Positions 1-6,106 of a stretch of 6,106 nucleotides of DNA are shown in pieces (position 1 is the stretch's first letter; every line of letters begins with the position of its first letter). The stretch spans positions 1-6,106 of the forward strand of contig PUOI01000289.1 in the NCBI GenBank assembly GCA_003552765.1, given 5' to 3'. The translations under genes were made by a program, and so were the position numbers. This DNA comes from Candidatus Hydrogenedentota bacterium (GTDB taxonomy: Bacteria > Hydrogenedentota > Hydrogenedentia > Hydrogenedentales > SLHB01). Under the pieces are notes generated by a model. That model saw only the letters and a list, made by a program, of their open reading frames with translations. It did not search any database and was not told where the DNA came from.

Positions 1-145
1 CATGAGCTGGGACGCCTTTCCCCCCGCGCCACCCCATTTCGCTCCCTCGATCCGCATGGGCCGCCTGCCATGGCCGGGGAACTGAGCGCTGGCCTGTCAG
101 TCAAGCCATTTGATTCCGGCGTTTTCGTCAATGGCCTTGCGAAGC

Positions 146-156
146 GGGAGACAGGA
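146..156 (+). promoter_or_regulatory. Ribosome binding site that favours the ATG at 161
   Basis: The purine stretch GGGAGACAGGA lies upstream of the ATG at 161. GGGAG has 10 nt of spacing and AGGA only 4 nt, so GGGAG is the more usual distance. The alternative TTG at 110 and ATG at 131 have no comparable sequence before them. The ATG at 170 remains possible, but its spacing is longer. Confidence 0.5.
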
Positions 157-160
157 ATTC

Positions 161-1141
161 ATGCGGTATATGCTTTCTTATCAACCAGACAAGCGGTTTC
201 TTATTGAAGACTATGAGCCAAGCTACCTTGGCCTGGCGGAATCCGGAGCACTGAGCCAGCGCGTGGAATGGGCGCTGGAGGAGCTAGCCGACTGCACGGC
301 GTGTCCGCGTCAGTGCCATGTTAACCGGCTCGAAAACGAGACCAACGTCTGCAACACGGGGCGTTACGCGCACGTGGCCTCGGCGTTCGCTCATTTCGGG
401 GAGGAGGATTGTTTGCGGGGATGGCGGGGCTCGGGGACGATCTTCTTCAGTTTCTGCAATCTTCAGTGCGTCTTCTGCCAGAATTGGGACATAAGCCAAC
501 AACCAGCGGGGGAGGAACGAGACGCTGAAGGGATTGCGGCGCTCATGCTCGAACTGCAAGCCCAGGGATGTCATAACATCAACTTTGTGACCCCGGAACA
601 TGTGGTTCCACAGGTCATCGAGGCCATTGCCGCAGCGGTTCCAAAGGGGCTGCGTCTGCCCATTGTCTACAACACGAGCGCCTACGATTCGGTGGAGTCT
701 CTGAAGTCGCTTGAAGGTCTTGTGGACATCTATATGCCGGACTTCAAGTGCTGGAAGCAAGAATCGGCCCGCGATTTGCTCAAGGCCAAGGATTACCCGG
801 AACGGGCGCGCGAGGCCCTTCTTGAAATGCAGCGCCAGGTGGGGGCCTTGGGCTTTGGCCCAGATGGCGTTGCGAGACGCGGCGTGTTGGTGCGTCATCT
901 CGTTATGCCCGGTCAGACGGACGAGGCGGAGGCCATCTTCCGCTGGCTGGCGGACGAGGTGTCGCCGGATACCTACGTGAACATCATGGGCCAGTACCGG
1001 CCCGCGCATCGCGTGGGCGAACACGATCGCCATGGCAATCCGCGCTACACGGAAATCGGCCGCCGTCCGAAGCGCCCCGAACTTGAAGAAGCCTTTGCGC
1101 GCGCCCGCGCCGCTGGGCTTTGGCGCTTCGAGAAGTCCTGA
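161..1141 (+). CDS. PflX-like radical SAM protein (COG1313 type)
   Basis: Predicted cytoplasmic radical SAM enzyme of about 326 residues, similar to the pyruvate formate-lyase activase homologue PflX. The 4Fe-4S/SAM motif is visible as CNLQCVFC (CX3CX2C, residues 99-106 from the ATG at 161), inside the family block GTIFFSFCNLQCVFCQNWDI. Before it lies a second cysteine set, CTACPRQC (residues 45-52) followed by a Cys near 64, which is typical of this family and could hold another metal or Fe-S site. The C-terminal part carries the family segments YMPDFK and NIMGQYRP. The frame is open back to a TTG at 110, with ATGs at 131, 161 and 170. I chose 161 because GGGAG and AGGA (146-156) lie just upstream and the family normally begins shortly before the YEPSYL segment; 110 and 131 lack such a site. 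No formate-lyase-like glycyl radical enzyme is present in the window, so its partner or substrate is unknown. Composition is near neutral, unlike the secreted enzymes to the right. Confidence 0.92.
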   Translation: MRYMLSYQPDKRFLIEDYEPSYLGLAESGALSQRVEWALEELADCTACPRQCHVNRLENETNVCNTGRYAHVASAFAHFGEEDCLRGWRGSGTIFFSFCNLQCVFCQNWDISQQPAGEERDAEGIAALMLELQAQGCHNINFVTPEHVVPQVIEAIAAAVPKGLRLPIVYNTSAYDSVESLKSLEGLVDIYMPDFKCWKQESARDLLKAKDYPERAREALLEMQRQVGALGFGPDGVARRGVLVRHLVMPGQTDEAEAIFRWLADEVSPDTYVNIMGQYRPAHRVGEHDRHGNPRYTEIGRRPKRPELEEAFARARAAGLWRFEKS

Positions 1142-1150
1142 CAAAGAGAA

Positions 1151-1184
1151 CGGAGACGCTCTCCGTAGCCGGAAAGCGTCTCCG
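1151..1184 (-). terminator. Inverted repeat between convergent genes, likely terminator
   Basis: CGGAGACGCT (1151-1160) and AGCGTCTCCG (1175-1184) form a perfect 10-bp stem with a 14-nt loop. The stem begins 10 nt after the radical SAM stop and ends 35 nt after the permease stop. Read on the minus strand it is followed by the T-rich TTCTCTTTGT, so it best fits a Rho-independent terminator for the permease. On the plus strand no T-run follows, so termination of the radical SAM transcript here would be weak or would need another factor. The loop is longer than in typical terminators. Confidence 0.6.
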
Positions 1185-1218
1185 CCGAAACGATCGTGTT
1201 GGGGTATCTGGTACTGGA

Positions 1219-2430
1219 TTACTGGGCGGCCGTTATGGCGAGCCGTTCCATGATTTCCGCGGGATCCGCCGCGGGCACCATCCACAGGATGCCGGAGAGA
1301 ATCACAAGCGCGACGGCCACCACCACGGCAGTCTTCATGCTCTGCCGGATGGTCGAGGCGGCGGAAAGCTTGCCAATGAGCATGGGAAGCAAGGTGCCTC
1401 CCAGCAGGCCAATGGCGAAGATCCAGCTGAACACACTACCAGCGATGCCGGCCTGAATCGAGGCGCTCTTGAACTGCGTTACGCCAACCAGCATCGGGAA
1501 GATGGGGCCAAAGATCAGGCCGGTCAGCAAGGTGCCGGTAATGCCCGCCTTCGCGGTCTTGGCGGTCACCATCATAAGGATCGAGCCCACGGCGAGGACG
1601 CCGAGGATGGGAGCGATGGGAGCCTGTTGGGCGGGCTCCAGACCAGTGCCGAACAGTAGGACGGAAGCCAGGATACGGCCGAGAATAAGGGCGACCCAGA
1701 AACCACCCAGCCACTTATTGGCTTGTTCGTCGGTCATGTCGTGATCCCGCAGGTAGGTGCTGACGAAGCCGCCCATGGAGACCTCAAGACCGACATAGCA
1801 GAACAGAGCCAGCCCGCCGAAAATGATATAGGGGGTGGCGAGCAGTCCAAGGGTTGCGCCGATTTCAAATCCTTCCGGAGTTTCCGGAAAGGCGCTGAGA
1901 AACACCAGGACAATGGGGACGAAGACAATGCCGCCGATGATGCTTACCGTCTTCTGGTAGCCAAGGTTGTTCATTAGTTTGCCGACGATGAAGGGCGTAA
2001 GGAAGGCGCCCAAACCGAAGAACACGTTGATGACGTTCTGCGCCAACGCCGGGTTTTCCCCGTCGAACAGCACCGTGGGCCCAAGCGAACTGCCGGTCAC
2101 GCTAGCGCACATGGCCCCGACGCCAAGAAGCGCCGACGCGAAAAGCGCCAACTTGTAGTTCTTGACCGTCGCAAGCAACCACAGACATGCGCCGCTGGCT
2201 ATGAAGGCCACCACGGCGATGGGGGCGAAACCGATGGCGTCCTGCAATGGGCCAATAACAAGCACCGCTACCATGCTGGTAAACATGAGTGCGGAAATGA
2301 GCCGGCCGTACTGCGCGTCATCTATCCCTAGAATTGGCGCGAGATGCAGCTTGACTGCCCCCAGAACTGCGAAGATGGTGCCCAACGCAAACGCGCCGGC
2401 AAACGACAGTGCTATTGTGAATCCTTCCAT
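1219..2430 (-). CDS. MFS sugar permease, FHS (fucose/glucose/galactose:H+ symporter) type
   Basis: An inner-membrane major facilitator protein of 403 residues, the usual length, with about twelve hydrophobic segments (roughly 8-26, 44-62, 70-88, 93-113, 132-150, 160-178, 198-217, 241-260, 271-290, 297-315, 325-349 and 368-386). The hydrophilic loop between segments 6 and 7 is short. GPLQDAIGFAP after segment 2 is a motif-A-like loop. The segment YVGLEVSMGGFVSTYL (about 212-227), followed by a polar loop and WLGGFWVALILGR, resembles the FucP/GluP branch (FHS family), where this helix reads like YVGAEVSIGSFLVNYL. NVFFGLGAFLTP in segment 5 also fits that branch. The likely role is proton-coupled monosaccharide import; which sugar cannot be read from sequence. 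The ATG at 2430 has a strong GGGAGG (2438-2443) with 7 nt of spacing. The gene converges on the radical SAM gene and has a long leader of its own. Confidence 0.9.
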   Translation of the reverse strand: MEGFTIALSFAGAFALGTIFAVLGAVKLHLAPILGIDDAQYGRLISALMFTSMVAVLVIGPLQDAIGFAPIAVVAFIASGACLWLLATVKNYKLALFASALLGVGAMCASVTGSSLGPTVLFDGENPALAQNVINVFFGLGAFLTPFIVGKLMNNLGYQKTVSIIGGIVFVPIVLVFLSAFPETPEGFEIGATLGLLATPYIIFGGLALFCYVGLEVSMGGFVSTYLRDHDMTDEQANKWLGGFWVALILGRILASVLLFGTGLEPAQQAPIAPILGVLAVGSILMMVTAKTAKAGITGTLLTGLIFGPIFPMLVGVTQFKSASIQAGIAGSVFSWIFAIGLLGGTLLPMLIGKLSAASTIRQSMKTAVVVAVALVILSGILWMVPAADPAEIMERLAITAAQ

Positions 2431-2569
2431 TACTCAACCTCCCTTACGCTTATTGTGTTATGCGCCCTGTGCGCACCCGTACGCATTCCCCCCGCCCCAC
2501 AGTCTCTCCCACCGCTTTTGCTTCAGTACAGGAGGTTGAAGCCCACTCCAGAGGCTTCCTTGAGCGGAT

Positions 2570-2584
2570 GGAACACGTGTTTCC
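2570..2584. promoter_or_regulatory. Operator-like palindrome centred on CACGTG
   Basis: AACACGTGTT (2572-2581) is a perfect 10-bp palindrome. With one unpaired base it extends to GGAACACGTGTTTCC. A symmetric site with a central CG, upstream of a sugar permease, resembles operators of LacI-type sugar repressors. No regulator gene is in the window, and the site lies about 130 nt downstream of the predicted transcription start. It would have to act as a roadblock, or the true promoter is closer to the gene. Confidence 0.25.
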
Positions 2585-2607
2585 CCTTCAGATATCTTAC
2601 CGATGCG

Positions 2608-2661
2608 ACCCGCGCGGGTGAACAGCTTTACCCAAGCCAACCCGCGAACCCCTTCACCCGC
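2608..2661 (-). repeat. GC-rich palindrome overlapping a 9-bp hairpin in the permease leader
   Basis: ACCCGCGCGGGT (2608-2619) is a perfect 12-bp palindrome. It overlaps the first arm of a second inverted repeat, GCGGGTGAA (2614-2622) with TTCACCCGC (2653-2661), which has a 30-nt loop. ACCCGCG recurs at 2640-2646 inside that loop. The arms overlap and could form alternative structures in the permease leader RNA. No T-run follows on the minus strand, so this is not a classical terminator. Confidence 0.35.
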
Positions 2662-2721
2662 AACCAGCGCGGCCGCGGACGGCGAAGTCAATCACACCGG
2701 CAAGATTCACGATTTCGCCAT

Positions 2722-2750
2722 ACACTACTCAGTTTCGGTTACCATGTCAA
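2722..2750 (-). promoter_or_regulatory. Candidate sigma-70-type promoter for the permease
   Basis: On the minus strand a perfect TTGACA (-35, 2745-2750) is followed after 17 nt by TAGTGT (-10, 2722-2727), which keeps the three most conserved -10 bases (T, A and final T). Transcription would start near 2715 and leave a leader of about 285 nt before the permease ATG. The -10 is only a partial match, and the host's promoter consensus is unknown. Confidence 0.35.
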
Positions 2751-2996
2751 GAACGGTTGCTGCTCTCCAATCACCAGATAAGTACGCCCCACACACCGCT
2801 CTATCCGGCGATTAAGAACTACCCGGATATCCCGAACCAGAGCCTGTCTCTCATGGCGAAAAGAAACCAGGACTGAACCCTTCTGGGGTATTATCCCGCG
2901 TTTCCAGTTTTGGTTGCATCGGCGGCGCGCCCGTGGCGGAAACGGACCGTACGTCCAAACATTGCTCACGCACGTATGCGCAATGCGGGGCACACC

Positions 2997-3872
2997 TTAT
3001 TCCCGCTCGTAGACCCGCACGTAGTCGACTTCCATGCGTTGCGGAAAGATGTCGTCATCAATGCCTTGCTGACCGCCCCACGCTCCGCCGATGGCGACGT
3101 TAAGAATGAGATAGAAGGGCTGATCGAAGGGCCATTCCGCCTCGCCCGCATCCGCTTCCTTTTCGTAGGTGAAATACACCTCGTCGTCAAAAAAGAAATC
3201 GATGCGCTCCTCGTCCCACTCAATGCCGTAGAGATGGAACTCGTCCCAGGGGGCTTCGGCTTCAATGCTGTCTCCCCGGGCGGTTCCGATGGCGTGATTG
3301 TAGGCCTCCGTATGGACATTGGCGTGGATGGTGTGGGGATCAAAGCCCACGAACTCCATGATGTCGATCTCGCCGCAACGCGGCCATCCCACGTCGCGCC
3401 GGTTTTCGCCAAGCATCCAGATGGCCGGCCACACCCCTCGCCCTTGGGGAAGACGGGCGCGCACTTCGATTCGGCCGTATTGGAAGTGCTGGCGGTTTTC
3501 GGTAGTGAGCGACGCGGAGGTGTATTCGGCGTACTCGCGGGCCCGCCGCCAGTCGCCCGAGTCTTCGTCATGGGCCGCGTTGGGGTACTCTTCTTTGTGC
3601 GCCTCGATGATCAGCCGGCCGTCCTCGACGCGGGCGTTTTCGGAGCGTTCGCGCGTGTAGTATTGGGCTTCCTCGTTCCGAATGAACCCGTATTCCTGCG
3701 TCCACTTCTCCGGATCGGCAAGTCCCTCGTAATCGAATTCTTCCTGCCAGACCAGATTCCAGCCTTCGCGTTCCGCGTCATCCGCCAAGGCGGTCCACGG
3801 CGTCAAGGCCACGGCCAATGCGATGATGAGCGCCCCGGCGCCCGTTCTTGCGACGGTGTTGCTAAAAAACAT
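2997..3872 (-). CDS. Secreted GH16 endo-beta-1,3(4)-glucanase (laminarinase-like)
   Basis: Family 16 glycoside hydrolase of 291 residues, expected to cut internal beta-glucan bonds by the retaining mechanism. The catalytic signature GEIDIMEFVG lies at 167-176, with Glu168 as likely nucleophile, Asp170 as helper and Glu173 as acid/base. The family segment GVWPAIWML (146-154) comes before it, and the domain ends in a strand reading MEVDYVRVY. The single domain spans about 38-289, with no binding module. Residues 1-30 form a Sec signal peptide, with a hydrophobic core ending in TALA and probable cleavage before DDAER. The ATG at 3872 is supported by a perfect AGGAGG (3882-3887) at 9-nt spacing. 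The mature part is strongly acidic, about 61 Asp/Glu against 25 Lys/Arg by hand count, with three lysines. It lies 40 nt after the beta-helix gene on the same strand, which suggests one transcript. The motif form points to laminarinase-type activity, but agarase or carrageenase relatives within GH16 cannot be fully excluded. Confidence 0.94.
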   Translation of the reverse strand: MFFSNTVARTGAGALIIALAVALTPWTALADDAEREGWNLVWQEEFDYEGLADPEKWTQEYGFIRNEEAQYYTRERSENARVEDGRLIIEAHKEEYPNAAHDEDSGDWRRAREYAEYTSASLTTENRQHFQYGRIEVRARLPQGRGVWPAIWMLGENRRDVGWPRCGEIDIMEFVGFDPHTIHANVHTEAYNHAIGTARGDSIEAEAPWDEFHLYGIEWDEERIDFFFDDEVYFTYEKEADAGEAEWPFDQPFYLILNVAIGGAWGGQQGIDDDIFPQRMEVDYVRVYERE

Positions 3873-3881
3873 CTGAAGCTA

Positions 3882-3887
3882 CCTCCT
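3882..3887 (-). promoter_or_regulatory. Strong Shine-Dalgarno site of the GH16 gene
   Basis: AGGAGG (within AAAAGGAGGT) reads on the minus strand 9 nt before the ATG at 3872. It lies inside the 40-nt gap after the beta-helix stop codon. The second gene of the pair therefore has its own ribosome site and does not depend on translational coupling. Confidence 0.75.
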
Positions 3888-3912
3888 TTTCAATTGGCTG
3901 GGGTTCGCGTTT

Positions 3913-6106
3913 CTATTCGTTGGGCTCCAACGCCATGTAGTTCTCCGAGACCTCGTGTTCGATGGGCCAGCGGGCGCGGTAGTCATCGTCATGCGGTCCG
4001 ATGTGGTCGAAGGGGATGGGCTCCATGCCGGTTAATCCGTACAGCATGGCGTCCTCGGGCACGGAGAAGTCGCGCGTATCCCGGTCCGCAAAGCCGGGGT
4101 CCTCGGCTCCTGTCCAGTTGTCCATGATGACCTGGTTATCCGGCGCCCGAAGGAAAAGTTCCCCGCATTCCACCGCTGCGTTGCGCCAGAAGAAGTTCAT
4201 GTCCGGGTTGGCCTCCAACTCGGCGAGTTCGGGATAGCGCTCGGAGTACGGCGGCTCGTGGATGTTGACTGCTTCGGTCAGGGCTTGGACGACGTTGCTC
4301 TGTTCGAGAAAGTTTAGCCAGCGGGACTCGCCCCACGCGGAGTAGGAGAGAACGGCGTCACACTCAATGAATAGATTGCCGTCCAGCACGTTTTCTTTCC
4401 CGCCGTGGATCTGAATTGCGCCAAACATGCCCCCAGCGGAACGCAGGAACACATTGCCATGGACGCGCACCCCGCTAATGGCGTCGTCGAGACGCACGCC
4501 CGATTGTCCGTGGCGATCCAGCCCGCTCCCAATGTGATGCCAGAAGTTGTAGCGGATGACATTGCCCCGGTAGGCAGGGTTGAACCACATATCGAGCCCG
4601 GCTTGGTCGTCGCTTTCGTAGACCACGCTATGGACCTCGTTGAACTCAACAACATGATCGTTCCCGTCAAGCCGGATGGCGTGATGCGGGGCGTCGTGGA
4701 ACAGGTTGTGGGCGATGCGGTTGCCGGCTCCCTCCATCCTAACCGCGGGCGTGTACGTGCGGTCGAGACGCGAGAAGTCCCGGATCTCGTTGTTCTCGAT
4801 AAAGTGTTCGCCTGGCTCCAGGGTGGCGCGATCACCGCCTGTCACGTCCGTCCCGCCACGGCCCAGCGTAAACAGATCGCATCCAACCACGCCGTGGCCC
4901 GTTCCGCCGCTGATTTCGACGCCGTCCTGCGCCATGCGGCTAATCGTGCATCCCGCGACCAGGTTGCGTTCGCCCTCGTTAATCTCGACGCCGGATCCGC
5001 GAGAGACATCCAATGTAAGCCCATCGAGCCACACGTGCGCGGTGTTGTCCAGTGTCACCATGGGGTCTTCAAGGACGGAGAATTCGACGACAGCTTCTTC
5101 GATGTCGGATGGGGGATAGAGGTACAGCATGCCCGTATCCCGGTCCAGATACCATTCGCCCGGCCGTTCGAGTTCTTCCAGAATGTTGAAGTAATGGTAG
5201 TGTTGTCCTTCTCGCACGCCATAGTTCGGCAGACCATCCGTCGTGAGCTGTTGCGTTTCCCCATCAATCTCTGCGATGGGGACCGTGCCGTCGGCCCAAT
5301 GGTGATACCAGTAGCCGAACATCCACACGTTCTCCGGTTCCGCCCATTCCGCGGGACGCTCCCCCTCGAAGGCAAACACGGCCCTGTCATCGGTCTCTTC
5401 GACAATCTCGCCCACATCCACGAAACCTTCGTTAGGCCAGCGGGCCAATTCGAGCGGTTCGCCATCGAAAAAGATCTCGGGCGTAGGCCGGCCTGGCTGA
5501 CCGAAGCCACGCTGTTGGAGCGTGCCCAAATCCGTTATGTCTTGAGCGGGGAGATCGCTTTGAACGATATGCTCCCGCGCTGCCTCGGGCAAGCGCGCAA
5601 GAACATTCTCATCCGTGACCGGTTCAAACCCTTCTACCGTCACGCCGCCCGTAAAGCGGGGCTCTTCGCCGGGATAGGCCGCGTACACGACGGGGGCGTC
5701 TGGCTCACCGGCGTCTTGCTGCGTGAGGTCAACGCCTTCGTTAAGCGCATAGACGCCTTCCCGGAAGTACACCGTCACACCGCCTTCCGGCAATCCATCC
5801 GCCTCACGGTAATCCCGGATGGCGCCGCGGGCGCCGGTAAAGGTGGCGAGCGGCGCGTCTTCCGTGCCTTCCGCGTCGTCATCGCCATCAGGGACCACGT
5901 ACAGCGTGAGCCCGGGTTCGGGGCGCGCTGGAATTGGGGTCCGCGTTCGATCCGGATTCCAGGCGGGTTCCCCATCGGCCCGGCGTTCGGCCGATTCCCG
6001 TTGCTCCCTGGCCAAGGCCTCGAAATGGCGGTGCGCGCCACCGGGCATATCCGCGTCGGAGGCCTCTTCGGCCAAGGCGTCGTAGGCTTCGATGGCTGTC
6101 TGGTAA
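3913..6106 (-). CDS. GH141-like right-handed beta-helix protein, 5' end outside window
   Basis: About 730 codons are visible; the frame is open through the right edge, so the true start is missing. Residues are numbered from the TTG at 6075, which is only an internal codon. The family start LTLYVVPDGDD and GTEDAPLATF lies at 56-80, then VTVYFREGVYAL and VYAAYPGEEPRFTGG. EIFFDGEPLELARWPNEGF (200-218), MFGYWYHHWADG (252-263) and PGEWYLDRDTGMLYLYPP (305-322) are typical of GH141-type proteins. Residues about 340-580 are beta-helix coils with repeated short turns such as HNLFHDAPHHAIRL and GNVIRYNFWHHIGSG. The C-terminus (DPGFADRDTRDF, PIPFDHIG, YRARWP) is complete and ends in TAG. Characterised GH141 members act as alpha-L-fucosidase or xylanase; the substrate here is unknown and a lyase or structural role is possible. 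It is very acidic (about 138 Asp/Glu, 48 Arg, one Lys in 720 residues). The segment before residue 56 is charged and helix-like, with no signal peptide visible. It is probably co-transcribed with the GH16 gene. Confidence 0.88.
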   Translation of the reverse strand, partial: YQTAIEAYDALAEEASDADMPGGAHRHFEALAREQRESAERRADGEPAWNPDRTRTPIPARPEPGLTLYVVPDGDDDAEGTEDAPLATFTGARGAIRDYREADGLPEGGVTVYFREGVYALNEGVDLTQQDAGEPDAPVVYAAYPGEEPRFTGGVTVEGFEPVTDENVLARLPEAAREHIVQSDLPAQDITDLGTLQQRGFGQPGRPTPEIFFDGEPLELARWPNEGFVDVGEIVEETDDRAVFAFEGERPAEWAEPENVWMFGYWYHHWADGTVPIAEIDGETQQLTTDGLPNYGVREGQHYHYFNILEELERPGEWYLDRDTGMLYLYPPSDIEEAVVEFSVLEDPMVTLDNTAHVWLDGLTLDVSRGSGVEINEGERNLVAGCTISRMAQDGVEISGGTGHGVVGCDLFTLGRGGTDVTGGDRATLEPGEHFIENNEIRDFSRLDRTYTPAVRMEGAGNRIAHNLFHDAPHHAIRLDGNDHVVEFNEVHSVVYESDDQAGLDMWFNPAYRGNVIRYNFWHHIGSGLDRHGQSGVRLDDAISGVRVHGNVFLRSAGGMFGAIQIHGGKENVLDGNLFIECDAVLSYSAWGESRWLNFLEQSNVVQALTEAVNIHEPPYSERYPELAELEANPDMNFFWRNAAVECGELFLRAPDNQVIMDNWTGAEDPGFADRDTRDFSVPEDAMLYGLTGMEPIPFDHIGPHDDDYRARWPIEHEVSENYMALEPNE

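Larger units (their letters stand above)
2431..2996. other. 566-nt non-coding stretch: permease leader and GH16 3' region
   Basis: This stretch runs from the GH16 stop to the permease start. The open frames in it are short, lack ribosome binding sites and resemble no family I know. On the minus strand it holds a TTGACA promoter candidate (2722-2750), a second -10-like GATAAT (2890-2895) with no good -35, a CACGTG-centred palindrome (2570-2584), a GC-rich palindrome and hairpin (2608-2661), smaller inverted repeats (GAAGCC/GGCTTC at 2538-2558; TATCCGG/CCGGATA at 2802-2829; CATTGC/GCAATG at 2960-2985) and a G-rich run just before the permease Shine-Dalgarno site. None of the repeats has a T-run that would mark a clear terminator for the GH16 gene. 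No known riboswitch or small RNA was recognised. Confidence 0.6.

Noticed and set aside
1..109. Possible tail of an upstream plus-strand gene (stops at 3-5 and 81-83) or a minus-strand start at 3
   Set aside because: Too little sequence to choose. The TGA at 3-5 or the one at 81-83 could end a gene lying to the left, and CAT at 1-3 could be a minus-strand ATG, but none has supporting codon or ribosome-site evidence.
284..1285. Minus-strand open frame of 333 codons opposite the radical SAM gene
   Set aside because: It would overlap the 3' end of the permease and the terminator-like hairpin, and its product is low-complexity with no known motif. The radical SAM motifs on the plus strand explain the coding signal.
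2802..2829. TATCCGG/CCGGATA inverted repeat as terminator of the GH16 gene
   Set aside because: The stem is only 7 bp, lies about 170 nt beyond the stop codon and has no T-run after it on the minus strand.
2890..2895. GATAAT as -10 box of a permease promoter
   Set aside because: No acceptable -35 hexamer lies 16-18 nt upstream on the minus strand. The TTGACA site at 2745-2750 is better.
2910..4127. Plus-strand open frame of 405 codons opposite the GH16 gene
   Set aside because: It is longer than GH16 itself but has no ribosome site, spans parts of two genes and the intergenic region, and shows no family motif. GH16 on the other strand has an intact signal peptide and catalytic motif. It is a typical antisense frame in GC-rich DNA.
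6073..6075. TTG at 6075 as the start of the beta-helix gene
   Set aside because: The same frame stays open to the window edge, no signal peptide follows this codon, and no convincing ribosome site precedes it, so the gene is better treated as 5'-partial.

Overview
The window is GC-rich bacterial DNA with clear Shine-Dalgarno sites. It carries four protein-coding genes: one on the plus strand (left) and three on the minus strand (right). No rRNA, tRNA, CRISPR array, insertion sequence or phage gene is visible. The mix of a secreted GH16 glucanase, a GH141-like beta-helix glycosidase, an FHS-type sugar permease and a PflX-type radical SAM protein suggests a heterotrophic polysaccharide degrader. 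A member of the Planctomycetes/Verrucomicrobia/Hydrogenedentes sort of lineage would fit, but the sequence alone does not fix the phylum. The two exported enzymes are very acidic and almost lysine-free, while the cytoplasmic enzyme is close to neutral. This suggests that the outside of the cell, not the cytoplasm, is saline.

Layout. Positions 1-160 hold no gene I can support. A PflX-like radical SAM enzyme (about 161-1141, plus) runs toward an MFS permease (1219-2430, minus). The 77-nt gap between these convergent genes contains a perfect 10-bp inverted repeat that looks like a terminator. A 566-nt non-coding stretch (2431-2996) separates the permease start from the stop of the next gene upstream. 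It holds a plausible promoter and several palindromes or hairpins. Further right are a GH16 endo-beta-glucanase with a signal peptide (2997-3872, minus) and a large GH141-like right-handed beta-helix protein (3913 to the right edge, minus, 5' end outside the window). These two are 40 nt apart and read the same way, so they are probably one transcript.

How the genes may work together. The beta-helix protein and the GH16 enzyme would cut polysaccharide outside the cytoplasm, and the FHS-family symporter would import released monosaccharide. The permease appears to have its own promoter and long leader, so its link to the glycosidases rests on neighbourhood, not on proven co-transcription. The radical SAM gene is separate and its substrate is unknown. 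I found no convincing new system. The most unusual signals are the near absence of lysine in the beta-helix protein, its unexplained N-terminal extension without a visible signal peptide, and the palindrome-rich leader of the permease.
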